Positions 5,208 through 11,847 of a DNA stretch of 11,847 nucleotides are shown piece by piece. Below the pieces are notes generated by a model. The model was not told where the DNA came from, ran no database searches, and worked only from the letters and a program-made list of their open reading frames with translations. The stretch comes from Actinomycetes bacterium (GTDB taxonomy: Bacteria; Actinomycetota; Acidimicrobiia; Acidimicrobiales; Microtrichaceae). Both the position numbers and the translations under genes were made by a program. The stretch lies in NCBI GenBank assembly GCA_023450775.1, contig JAEXGP010000286.1, positions 1-11,847 of the forward strand. The letters run 5' to 3'. Position 1 is the first letter of the stretch. Every line of letters starts with the position of its first letter.

Positions 5208-6509
5208 TCAGCCGCCCGCCGGGGTGAACTCGAGGTGGAGCTGGGACAGGCCGCGCAACATGTAGGTGGGAACGTAGCGGTAGCGCCGGTCGCCGGCGGG
5301 GCCGTGGTGCTCCTCGGAGATGCGGATGTCGTCCAGGCGGTCGAGCAGGCACTCGACCGTGATGCGTCCCTCGGCCCGGGCCAGCGCGGCGCCGATGCAG
5401 AAGTGCACTCCGTGTCCGAAGGCCATGTGCTCGCGGGCGTCGGGCCGGTCCGGCCGGAACTCGTTGGGGCAGTCGAACTTCGACTCGTCCCGATTGGCCG
5501 CGCCGTTGATCACCATGACGGTCGAACCGGCGGGGATGGTCACGCCGCCCACCTCGGTGGTCCGCTTGGCCAGGCGGAAGTCGCCCTTGATGGGGCTCTC
5601 GAACCGGAGGGCCTCCTCCACGAAGTTGGGGATGGCGTCGTGGTCCGCACGCAGCCGCGACTGCAGGTGTGGGTCCTCGGCCAGCTTCTGGAGCGAGTAG
5701 GTGAGCAGCCGCACCGTGGTCTCCTGCCCGGCCGCGAACAGGTTGGAGGCGAGGAGCATCACGTCGGTCACGCTCGGCGTGGAACCGTCGGAGAACGTGG
5801 CCGATGCGATGCGCGTCAGCACGTCCTCGCGGGGGTTCGCCCGGCGGTCCTCGATGTACTCGCGGAACGTCTCGTAGAGGAACTCGAGGGGGGAGTGGTC
5901 CACGCCGGCCTTGCCGCTGGTCGACGGTGCGGCGAGCTGGTCGCGGAATCGACCCCGGTCCTCCTCGGGGACGCCGAGCAGGTCCGCGATCACCAACATG
6001 GCCATGGGCGAGGCGAAGTCGCCGACGAACTCGCACGATCCCGACGCGGCGAAGCCGTCGACCAGGTCGTTCGAGATCCGCCACATGGCCTCCTCGTTCT
6101 CATGGAGGCGACGTGGCGTGAACAGCCGCATGAGCAGCCCGCGGTGTTCGGTGTGCTTGGGCGGGTCGAACGACGGGAGTTGGTCCGTGAACGGCAGCGC
6201 GCTCCGGTGCTCCTCGATCAGCTCGGTCAGGTCGTCGCCCTCGAGCGGCACCGGGAACTTCCCGAAGGGGCCGATCACCGAGTTGACCGACGAGAACCTG
6301 CCAGGGTCGTGGTAGACGGCGAGCGCCTCCTCGTAGCCGGTCACCATGTAGACGCCCTCGTTGGGCTCCTGGTGGACGGGGCACTCCGAGCGCAGCGCGT
6401 CCCAGTAGGGGTACGGGTCTCGGATCAGCCGGCCCGACCGGAAGTAGTCGGTGTCGATCAGCTCCGCGCTCTCGCCCGGCGCGGCGTCGGTGGTGTTCGT
6501 GTCGGTCAT
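5208..6509 (-). CDS. Cytochrome P450 (bacterial class I type)
   Basis: A soluble 433-residue heme monooxygenase, usual length for bacterial P450s that take electrons from a ferredoxin. The I-helix oxygen-activation motif is AGQETT (260-265). The K-helix E-x-x-R is Glu299-Ala-Leu-Arg302. The heme loop is FGHGVHFCIGAALAR with Cys371 as the axial ligand. The C-terminus PTYMLRGLSQLHLEF is common in P450s acting on terpenoids, steroids and related hydrophobic substrates, but I cannot assign a CYP family. No ferredoxin or ferredoxin reductase is encoded in the window, so the redox partners lie elsewhere. It follows the FAD dehydrogenase gene after 37 bases, the widest gap in the operon, and is followed by the SDR after 2 bases. 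A hydroxylation by the P450 followed by alcohol oxidation by the SDR is a natural pairing (inference). Confidence 0.95.
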   Translation of the reverse strand: MTDTNTTDAAPGESAELIDTDYFRSGRLIRDPYPYWDALRSECPVHQEPNEGVYMVTGYEEALAVYHDPGRFSSVNSVIGPFGKFPVPLEGDDLTELIEEHRSALPFTDQLPSFDPPKHTEHRGLLMRLFTPRRLHENEEAMWRISNDLVDGFAASGSCEFVGDFASPMAMLVIADLLGVPEEDRGRFRDQLAAPSTSGKAGVDHSPLEFLYETFREYIEDRRANPREDVLTRIASATFSDGSTPSVTDVMLLASNLFAAGQETTVRLLTYSLQKLAEDPHLQSRLRADHDAIPNFVEEALRFESPIKGDFRLAKRTTEVGGVTIPAGSTVMVINGAANRDESKFDCPNEFRPDRPDAREHMAFGHGVHFCIGAALARAEGRITVECLLDRLDDIRISEEHHGPAGDRRYRYVPTYMLRGLSQLHLEFTPAGG

Positions 6510-6546
6510 CGTCGGTCCCGTGCTCCGAGGTCGTTCGGTGGGTCAG

Positions 6547-8265
6547 TCAGTCGTCGGGTTGCTCAGGCGGTGGGCATCCCGTGGCGTGGCGGACCGCCCG
6601 GTAGCCGAACACCATCGTGTTGGCGATGCTGGCGCCGGCGCCCAGGTAGTGGCGGCCCATGACGGTGGCGGTGATGTTGCCGGCGGCGTACAGGCCGGGG
6701 ATCGGCTCGCCGTCGTCACGGAGGACCCTCGCATCCGCGTCGGTGACGAGGCCGCCGCAGGTCCCGATGTCCGAGGGCACCACCTGCACCGCGTAGAAGG
6801 GGGCGCGGGCGAGCGGGCCGAGCGACGGGTTGGGCCGGTGCCCGGGGTCGCCCATGGCGCGGTTGTAGGCCGACGCCCCCCGGCCGAAGTCGGGGTCCCG
6901 GCCCTCGGCGGCCCCGCGGTTGAACCGCTCGACCTCGGCGGCGAGACCCTGTGGGTCGATGCCGCACTCGACGGCCAGCGCCTCGATCGTGTCGGCCTTC
7001 TTGAGCGTGCCGCTCTCGATCAGGCCCTTGGGGAGCTTGCCCGGGCGGGACAGGCCGTGGGAGTAGCGCCGCCGGTAGCCGTCGTCGAACACCAGCCAGC
7101 AAGGCACGGCCTGCGCCGTGCGGTCGCGCTCGTACATGGCGCGGCCGATCTCCATGTAGGAGTTGGCCTCGTTGACGAAGCGGTGGCCCTCGGCGTCCAC
7201 GAAGATCGCGCCCGGCCGGAAGCGTGCGTCGACCAACGTCGACTGGCCGAACTTGCCGCCGCGCGGCGTGGGCAGCCACCAGGCCTCGTCCATCAGGTCG
7301 GTCCGAGCGCCCAGGTCCATGGCCGCCTGCAGCGCGTCGCCCGTGTCGCCCGGGTTGGCGATCGACCAGCGGGGTTGCTGCCGCCGATCGGGTGCGTGGG
7401 CACGGCGCATCTCGGCGTTGTGGGAGAAGCCGCCGGCCGCGAGCAGCACGCCCTGCCGTGCCCGCACGGTGATCGGCTCGCCCTCGCGGGTGGCGTGCAC
7501 GCCGATCACGCGCCCGTCGTCGACGACCAGGTCGGTGACCGGGCACTCCGTCCACACCGGCACGCCCCGGGCGTCCGCGATCGCGAGCAGCTGGCCGATC
7601 AGCGACGCGCCGTTGGTCAGCAGGTGCCGGCCGCGGGCCTTGGCCGCCCACGTGCGCAGCACCACCTTGGTGGCGGTTCCGAACGCACGCGGCGACCGGT
7701 TCCAGTGCGCGAGCGTGCGGACCTCGTTGGTCCTCACCGCCAGCCCCACACCGGCGGCGAGCCCGGGCTGGAGCTTCGGCTCGAGGTCGCCCAGCCGGCG
7801 GCCGTCCCACGGGACCGGTTCGATCGAGCGACCGGTCGCCAGCCCGCCCTTCTCGTCGGAGTAGTAGTCGCTGTAGCCGACGCAGCGTTCGAAGCCGACA
7901 CCCTGCGCCTGCAGGAACGTGACCATCTCGGGGCCGGAGGTGAGGAAGGCGCTGCGGCGCTCGGTGGATGAGCACGCGCCGACGTCGCCGACGACCGCCT
8001 CGAAGTGCGCCATGGCGTCGTCGTAGGAGTCGGCCACCCCGTCGGCGTGCAGCAGCGGGTGGTCGGGGATCCAGACCACGCCGCCGGACATGGCCGTGGA
8101 GCCGCCGATGAGGTCGCGCTTCTCCAGGACGACCGCAGTGGCGCCCGCGTCGGCGGCGGCGAGCGCGGCCACCATGCCGCCGCCACCCGAGCCGACGATC
8201 ACCATGTCGACCTCGTGGTCCCATCCGCCGGCCGGCAGGCCCCGGTCGTCGGCCTCGGTCGTCAT
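6547..8265 (-). CDS. FAD-binding dehydrogenase, 3-ketosteroid Δ1-dehydrogenase-like
   Basis: A 572-residue flavoprotein of the fumarate reductase/KstD superfamily. The N-terminal FAD motif is VIVGSGGGGMVAALAAADAG (22-41) with EKRDLIGGSTAMSGG (48-62). The C-terminal FAD motif is GLYAAGN (524-530). Y-L-G-A-G (Tyr540 to Gly544) lines up with the Y-P-G-P-G of KstD enzymes, whose Tyr and Gly polarise the 3-keto group. SDYYSDEKGG (132-141) lies where KstDs have an active-site Tyr. A 1,2-desaturation of a cyclic ketone is therefore plausible. However, GASIANTMVFGY replaces the KstD GATIGPAMTFGY, so a related substrate such as an acyl-CoA or other alicyclic ketone is equally possible. ATG 8265 overlaps the CoA-transferase stop by 4 bases (ATGA) and has a GGAGGG ribosome binding site 6 bases upstream. 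The open frame beyond it to 9231 is a shadow of the upstream gene. Confidence 0.9.
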   Translation of the reverse strand: MTTEADDRGLPAGGWDHEVDMVIVGSGGGGMVAALAAADAGATAVVLEKRDLIGGSTAMSGGVVWIPDHPLLHADGVADSYDDAMAHFEAVVGDVGACSSTERRSAFLTSGPEMVTFLQAQGVGFERCVGYSDYYSDEKGGLATGRSIEPVPWDGRRLGDLEPKLQPGLAAGVGLAVRTNEVRTLAHWNRSPRAFGTATKVVLRTWAAKARGRHLLTNGASLIGQLLAIADARGVPVWTECPVTDLVVDDGRVIGVHATREGEPITVRARQGVLLAAGGFSHNAEMRRAHAPDRRQQPRWSIANPGDTGDALQAAMDLGARTDLMDEAWWLPTPRGGKFGQSTLVDARFRPGAIFVDAEGHRFVNEANSYMEIGRAMYERDRTAQAVPCWLVFDDGYRRRYSHGLSRPGKLPKGLIESGTLKKADTIEALAVECGIDPQGLAAEVERFNRGAAEGRDPDFGRGASAYNRAMGDPGHRPNPSLGPLARAPFYAVQVVPSDIGTCGGLVTDADARVLRDDGEPIPGLYAAGNITATVMGRHYLGAGASIANTMVFGYRAVRHATGCPPPEQPDD

Positions 8266-10559
8266 GCCGCGCCCTCCAACGCCGTGGCGATCACGCCGTC
8301 GGCCTCGAGTGCCGCCAGCTCGACGGCGTCGACGCCGAGCTCGGTGAGCAGCTCGGCGGTGTGCTCCCCCAGCAGCGGTGCGTGCCGCGCGTGGAGCCGC
8401 TCGGGCAGCCCGGACAGGCGGAACGGGATCGTGCTGTAGCGGGCCGGGCCCATGACCGGATGGTCCAGCTCCTCGAAGAAGCCCCGCGCCTGCAGGGGCG
8501 GCAGCTCGGGCTGGCGGTGCGGCTGCTGGACCCGGCCCACCGGCACGCCGGCCGCCCACAGCGCGTCGACCACCTCGTCGCCTGTCCGCTCGGTGCACCA
8601 CTCCTGCAGACGTTCGTCGAGCAGGTCGTGCGCGGCCAGGCGTCCGGCGTGGCGGTCGAGCGACGGGTCCTGGGCCCAGGCCGGCTCGCCCAGCGCGGCG
8701 CGCAGCGCCCGCCACTGGTCGTCGGTGGCCACGGCGATCGCCACGCGGGTGGGTTCGCGGCCGTAGTCGTCGGCGTCGGAGCAGTCGTAGAGGTTCTGCG
8801 GCGCGGCGGCGGGTCCGCGGTTGCCGGCGCGCTCCAAGCGCACCCCGCTGGTCGAGTGCTCGACGACCTGCTCCGCGGTGATGCTCAGCGCGGCGTCGAC
8901 CATGGCGGCCTCCACCTGGCAGCCCTGGCCCGTGGCGTCGCGGTGGGCCAGGGCGAGGAGCACGCCGTACGCCGCATGCAGGCCCGCGTTCGAGTCGCCG
9001 ATGCAGTACGGCTCGACCGGGTGCCGGTCGGGGTGGCCGGTCAGCCAGGTCAGCCCCGACGCGTCCTCGATCACGAACGCGAACGCCGCGTGGTCGCGCC
9101 ACGGCCCGTCCAGCCCGAAGCCCGGCATCCGCACGACGATGATGTCGTCGCGCAGCTCCCGCAGCGACTCGTACGAGAACCCGAGTTGGTCCAGGACCCG
9201 AGGCGTGAAGTTCTCGATCACCACGTCGCACGTGGCGGCGACCCGGCGCAGCAGGTCGAGGCCCGCCGGCTTGGCGAAGTCGAGCGTGAGGCTCTTCTTG
9301 TTGGTGTTGAGCGCGGCGAAGATGGGGCCCTGCTCCCAGTAGCGGTCGGTGTCATGCGAGCGCCCGCCGACCAGTCGCGCACCGTCGGGCCGGCGGGCCG
9401 ACTCCAGGTGGATCACCTCGGCGCCCAGCAGGGCGAGCAGGTGGCTGGCCGACGGCCCCGCCCAGTACGCGGTCATGTCGAGCACCCGCAGCCCGCTGAA
9501 CGGCAGCTCGCGCCCGCTCTGGGCCCGATCCCTGGGGCGATCACCCTCGGCATCGGGAACGGCGCCGGCGGTGAACCGGAGCGGCGGGCGCGGTCGCACC
9601 GTGCCGTCGGCGTCGGTCCGGAAGGCGTCGCGCTCGCGGAGGTGCTCGATCGTGGAGGCGTTGGCGCCGTCGACGATCGGGGCGTTGGGGATGCGGAAGG
9701 CCGAGGCCGTGTCGAGCACCTGGTCGACCGTCTGCCCGCCGACCCACTCGTCGATCTGCTCGGCCAGCGCCCCCCGTTCCGTGAACAGCGACGCATCCTC
9801 GGCCCACTCGGGGTGGCCGGCCATCACGCAGAAGTCCAGCCACTGCTGCCCGGTGCCGACGCCGAGTCCGACCAGGCCGTCGCTGGCGGCGGCGACGCCG
9901 GGCACGGTCAGCGCCCGTCGCTTGCGCATGGGGCGGCCGAACGCGTCGTGGAAGGTGACGGGGTGGTAGGTGAGGCACATCGCCTGCACCTCGAGCATGG
10001 ACACGTCGACCAGGTCGCCGCCGTCGGTGCGCAGCGCCGCCATGAGGCCGACCGCTGCGTAGACGCCGGCCAGCCACTCACCGACCTGGCCGCCCACGTG
10101 CACGGGCGGGAGCTCCGCCGCGCCGCGGCCCAGGCCGATGATGCCGCCGGACCAGGCCTGGAGCGTGAACTCCGTCGCCGGGCGGTCGCTCCACGGCGTG
10201 TCCAGGCCGAAGGGGGAGATGGCCACGACGGAGAGGTGCGTGTGGTCGGTCCGGATCGCGAGGGGGTCCAACGCCGCACCGGGCGACCACACGCATGCGC
10301 CCGCCGTGGCCAGAACCCGATCGAGATCGTCCGCGGACGTCGAGGCGATCCCGTCGGAGAGGTGCCGGTGCAGCGCGCCGGCGGAACGACCCGAGGCCGA
10401 CCACTCCCGCAGCGGGTGGCCGCCGTCGGGCTCGACCCGCGTGACGGTCGCACCGGCGTCGGCGAGCAGCCGGCAGCAGTACGCGCCCGCGATCCAGGTC
10501 GACAGGTCGACGACCTGCAGCCCGGCGAGCGGTCGGATGGCGTCGACGCCGTCGCTCAC
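8262..10559 (-). CDS. Double-domain CaiB/BaiF-family CoA transferase
   Basis: A 765-residue protein with two CaiB/BaiF (class III CoA transferase) halves in tandem. Half 1 is about 8-330 (IRPLAGLQVVDLSTWIAGAY) and half 2 about 352-765 (LPFSGLRVLDMTAYWAGPSA). Half 2 is complete: LNTNKKSLTLDF (418-429), DVVIENFTPRVLDQLG (445-460) and Gly-Asp522 (CIGDSNAG), which fits the aspartate that carries the CoA ester in this family. Half 1 lacks the N-x-x-K-x-S-x-x-L-D segment and has Gln158 (GGQVGEW) where the Asp would align, so it is probably structural. The reaction would be transfer of CoA to a carboxylic acid intermediate, or alpha-methylacyl-CoA epimerisation, which uses the same fold. GTG 10559 overlaps the crotonase stop (GTGA), with a GGGAG ribosome binding site about 9 bases upstream. 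The open frame to 11171 is an antisense/other-frame artefact. Confidence 0.93.
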   Translation of the reverse strand: MSDGVDAIRPLAGLQVVDLSTWIAGAYCCRLLADAGATVTRVEPDGGHPLREWSASGRSAGALHRHLSDGIASTSADDLDRVLATAGACVWSPGAALDPLAIRTDHTHLSVVAISPFGLDTPWSDRPATEFTLQAWSGGIIGLGRGAAELPPVHVGGQVGEWLAGVYAAVGLMAALRTDGGDLVDVSMLEVQAMCLTYHPVTFHDAFGRPMRKRRALTVPGVAAASDGLVGLGVGTGQQWLDFCVMAGHPEWAEDASLFTERGALAEQIDEWVGGQTVDQVLDTASAFRIPNAPIVDGANASTIEHLRERDAFRTDADGTVRPRPPLRFTAGAVPDAEGDRPRDRAQSGRELPFSGLRVLDMTAYWAGPSASHLLALLGAEVIHLESARRPDGARLVGGRSHDTDRYWEQGPIFAALNTNKKSLTLDFAKPAGLDLLRRVAATCDVVIENFTPRVLDQLGFSYESLRELRDDIIVVRMPGFGLDGPWRDHAAFAFVIEDASGLTWLTGHPDRHPVEPYCIGDSNAGLHAAYGVLLALAHRDATGQGCQVEAAMVDAALSITAEQVVEHSTSGVRLERAGNRGPAAAPQNLYDCSDADDYGREPTRVAIAVATDDQWRALRAALGEPAWAQDPSLDRHAGRLAAHDLLDERLQEWCTERTGDEVVDALWAAGVPVGRVQQPHRQPELPPLQARGFFEELDHPVMGPARYSTIPFRLSGLPERLHARHAPLLGEHTAELLTELGVDAVELAALEADGVIATALEGAA
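8272..8277 (-). promoter_or_regulatory. Ribosome binding site of the FAD dehydrogenase gene
   Basis: The complement is GGAGGG, 6 bases before ATG 8265, inside the end of the CoA-transferase gene. It fixes the start at the ATGA overlap. Confidence 0.7.
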
Positions 10560-11515
10560 TCGGGCTGCTCCCGTCCCGACTTGGACAGGCGCCACTCGGG
10601 GGGGAAGTTGCGGTCGTTGCCCTTGACCGCGTTGTTGAGGCCCGACTCCATGGTGTCGCGGTCCAGGCCGATCACCGATCGGTCGGCGTCGGGCTTGAGC
10701 GGTCCCCGCATGGACTCGAGCCAGGCGCTGATGAGGCTGCCCATGTGCTCGCCCTGGTGCTGCTTCATGATCTCGAAGAACACCTTCTGAGCGAACACCG
10801 TGTCGGTCGGCAGGTTGTTGGCGCAGGCCATGGCGTACTTGGCCGTCTCGGCCTCGAGCTGGTCGCGGGGCACGACGCTGTTGATGAAGTTGAGCTCCGC
10901 CATCTCGGCGGCCGTGAAGGGCCGCCCGGTGAACACCATCTCCTGGAACTTCCGGAGGCCCATCAGCGTCGCCCACTGCCACATGCGCGGGGCGTAGCCG
11001 ACGTAGCGGAAGGCGGCGTGGCCGAACAGCGCGTCGTCGGACGACACCACCAGGTCCGCATCGGCAGCCTGGTAGAAGTGCCAGCCGTAGCAGTACCCCT
11101 TGACCTCGAGGATGCTGATCTTCTTGAAGTCCTGGAGGGAGCGGCAGCCGGCCCGCGGGTCCGCGTACCACTGCACCAGCGACGCGCCGTTCCGGTAGTT
11201 CCGCGGCGGCGGCATGGTGATGTCGTCGTCGTCCTCCACGCCGAACTCCTCGCGGAGCGCGGCGTCGCCCTCCCGCTTCGCCATCAGCTCGTCCAGGTCT
11301 GCGCCCGAACCCAGGTCGTCGCCCTCGCCCCGGATCACGAGCACCTTGACGTCGTCGTCCAGGCTGGCCTTGAAGATCAGGTCGCCGTAGCGCCGGCGGG
11401 CCCCGATCGTGGGGGCGTTGAGCCGGTCGGGACGGTCGAAGGTGATCGTGGCGATCCGGTTCGCCACGTCCTTCTCGTACCGGACGATCTCCTCGGGGGC
11501 CGGAATGTCGGTCAC
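10556..11515 (-). CDS. Crotonase-fold protein (enoyl-CoA hydratase/isomerase superfamily), atypical active site
   Basis: A 319-residue protein, longer than the usual 260. The crotonase core is clear: YEKDVANRIATITFDRPDRL (13-32), the first oxyanion-hole segment GSGADLDEL (69-77) and the second, GYCYGWHFYQAADADLVV (140-157), then FGHAAFRYVGYAPRMW (164-179). Hydratases normally carry one Glu in the G-x-x-x-G-G-G-x-E helix and one in the following F-x-x-P-E loop. Here these align with Tyr148 and about Phe169, so ordinary hydration of an enoyl-CoA is doubtful. Hydrolase, isomerase, retro-aldol or ring-opening chemistry on a CoA ester is possible. An insertion at 78-130 is acidic (DDDDIT) and aromatic. 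GTG 11515 overlaps the upstream stop (GTGA) and has an AGGAG ribosome binding site 5 bases upstream. The next gene encodes the CoA transferase, which may supply the CoA ester. Confidence 0.9.
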   Translation of the reverse strand: MTDIPAPEEIVRYEKDVANRIATITFDRPDRLNAPTIGARRRYGDLIFKASLDDDVKVLVIRGEGDDLGSGADLDELMAKREGDAALREEFGVEDDDDITMPPPRNYRNGASLVQWYADPRAGCRSLQDFKKISILEVKGYCYGWHFYQAADADLVVSSDDALFGHAAFRYVGYAPRMWQWATLMGLRKFQEMVFTGRPFTAAEMAELNFINSVVPRDQLEAETAKYAMACANNLPTDTVFAQKVFFEIMKQHQGEHMGSLISAWLESMRGPLKPDADRSVIGLDRDTMESGLNNAVKGNDRNFPPEWRLSKSGREQPE

Positions 11516-11847
11516 GCTCGCTCCTGTGGGGTCGTGGGGTGGCTGGTGCCGGCCGCCGTGCCGGAGGTGGTGCTGAGGAGCTCGGGGCCCCGGTCGGTCA
11601 CGTGCACCGGGTCGACCGCGATCGCCGCGCCCGCACCCGGTTCCCACACGAAGCTCGTCAGCGCGAACACCACGCCGGGGTCGAGCAGCTCGGACCCGGC
11701 GGTGGCCGGCAGGTCCGGCGCGACGATCGGCAGGTCGAACCCCAGCCCGAGGCCCCGCGCGATCGGAGCCGGCGGCGGGGTCACCCCGGCGTCGCGGTAG
11801 GCGTCGAGCAGCACGCTCGCCGGTTCGCCCGCCCGGCAGGCCGCGAG
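11512..11847 (-). CDS. M24 peptidase/creatinase-fold protein, C-terminal part (partial)
   Basis: The window holds the last 111 residues; the start is beyond the right edge. The pattern GLGLGFDLPIVAPD (32-45 of the visible part), then LLDPGVVFALTSFVWEPGAG (54-73) and AVDPVHVTDRGPELLS (77-92) follows the C-terminal half of the pita-bread fold of M24 proteins (Xaa-Pro peptidases, creatinases). In active metal enzymes the three ligands in this half are a His before G-x-G, a Glu in the F-x-x-E-P strand and a Glu in the last strand. Here they align with Arg31, Thr64 and Asp79, so a dinuclear metal site is probably absent. It may be a creatinase-like or non-metal hydrolase, or a pseudoenzyme. The stop overlaps the crotonase start by 4 bases, which places this gene at the head of the visible operon. 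Confidence 0.75.
   Translation of the reverse strand, partial: LAACRAGEPASVLLDAYRDAGVTPPPAPIARGLGLGFDLPIVAPDLPATAGSELLDPGVVFALTSFVWEPGAGAAIAVDPVHVTDRGPELLSTTSGTAAGTSHPTTPQERA
11521..11525 (-). promoter_or_regulatory. Ribosome binding site of the crotonase gene
   Basis: The complement is AGGAG, 5 bases before GTG 11515. It decides for this GTG rather than the longer frame reaching 11647. Confidence 0.7.

Noticed and set aside
3814..7971. Three long plus-strand open frames (3814-5265, 5235-6662, 6451-7971)
   Set aside because: All are mirror frames of the MarR, SDR, P450 and FAD genes. They have no start context and low-complexity translations.
8266..9231. Extended N-terminus of the FAD dehydrogenase frame
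   Set aside because: The extra 322 residues are an alternate-frame reading of the CoA-transferase gene. The ATGA overlap and GGAGGG site support 8265.
8361..10790. A plus-strand open frame of 809 codons
   Set aside because: It lies antisense to the CoA-transferase and crotonase genes. Its translation is rich in Arg, Gly, Val and His without domains. Such long antisense frames are expected at this GC content.

Overview
The window is very GC-rich, and its frames are crowded with GTG starts and stop/start overlaps. This points to a high-GC actinobacterium. The gene content (tandem CaiB-type CoA transferase, P450, ketosteroid-dehydrogenase-like flavoprotein, MarR family with the RPSP... N-terminus) would suit Acidimicrobiia or a relative, but that placement is inference. 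No mobile element, tRNA, rRNA or CRISPR array was seen.

Left part (1-3793). A secreted lipoprotein gene, possibly of the penicillin acylase family, runs off the left edge on the minus strand. It is divergent from a small DUF1059-type protein (489-725). That is followed 34 bases later by a three-domain flavoprotein (760-2451): receiver-like domain, thioredoxin-fold domain and thioredoxin-reductase-like FAD/NADPH module. Between its stop and the convergent stop of a small two-helix membrane protein lie three 43-base hairpins at an exact 70-base period. A nitroreductase-family gene (3149-3793) is divergent from the membrane protein gene.

Right part (3817-11847) is one tightly packed minus-strand operon that enters from the right edge. 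In transcription order it encodes: an M24/creatinase-fold protein (partial), a crotonase-fold protein, a double-domain CaiB/BaiF CoA transferase, a KstD-like FAD dehydrogenase, a cytochrome P450, an SDR oxidoreductase and a MarR regulator. The first three junctions are 4-base stop/start overlaps; the later gaps are 37, 2 and 9 bases. The enzymes would fit CoA activation, dehydrogenation, side-chain or ring oxidation, alcohol oxidation and CoA-ester processing of a steroid-, terpenoid- or other alicyclic-like substrate. The substrate is not shown by the sequence.

The points most worth a second look are the 70-base hairpin array, the loss of canonical catalytic residues in three enzymes of the one operon (M24 ligands, crotonase glutamates, the first CaiB half), and the CxxC motif in the receiver domain of a thioredoxin-reductase-like protein that has none in its usual place.
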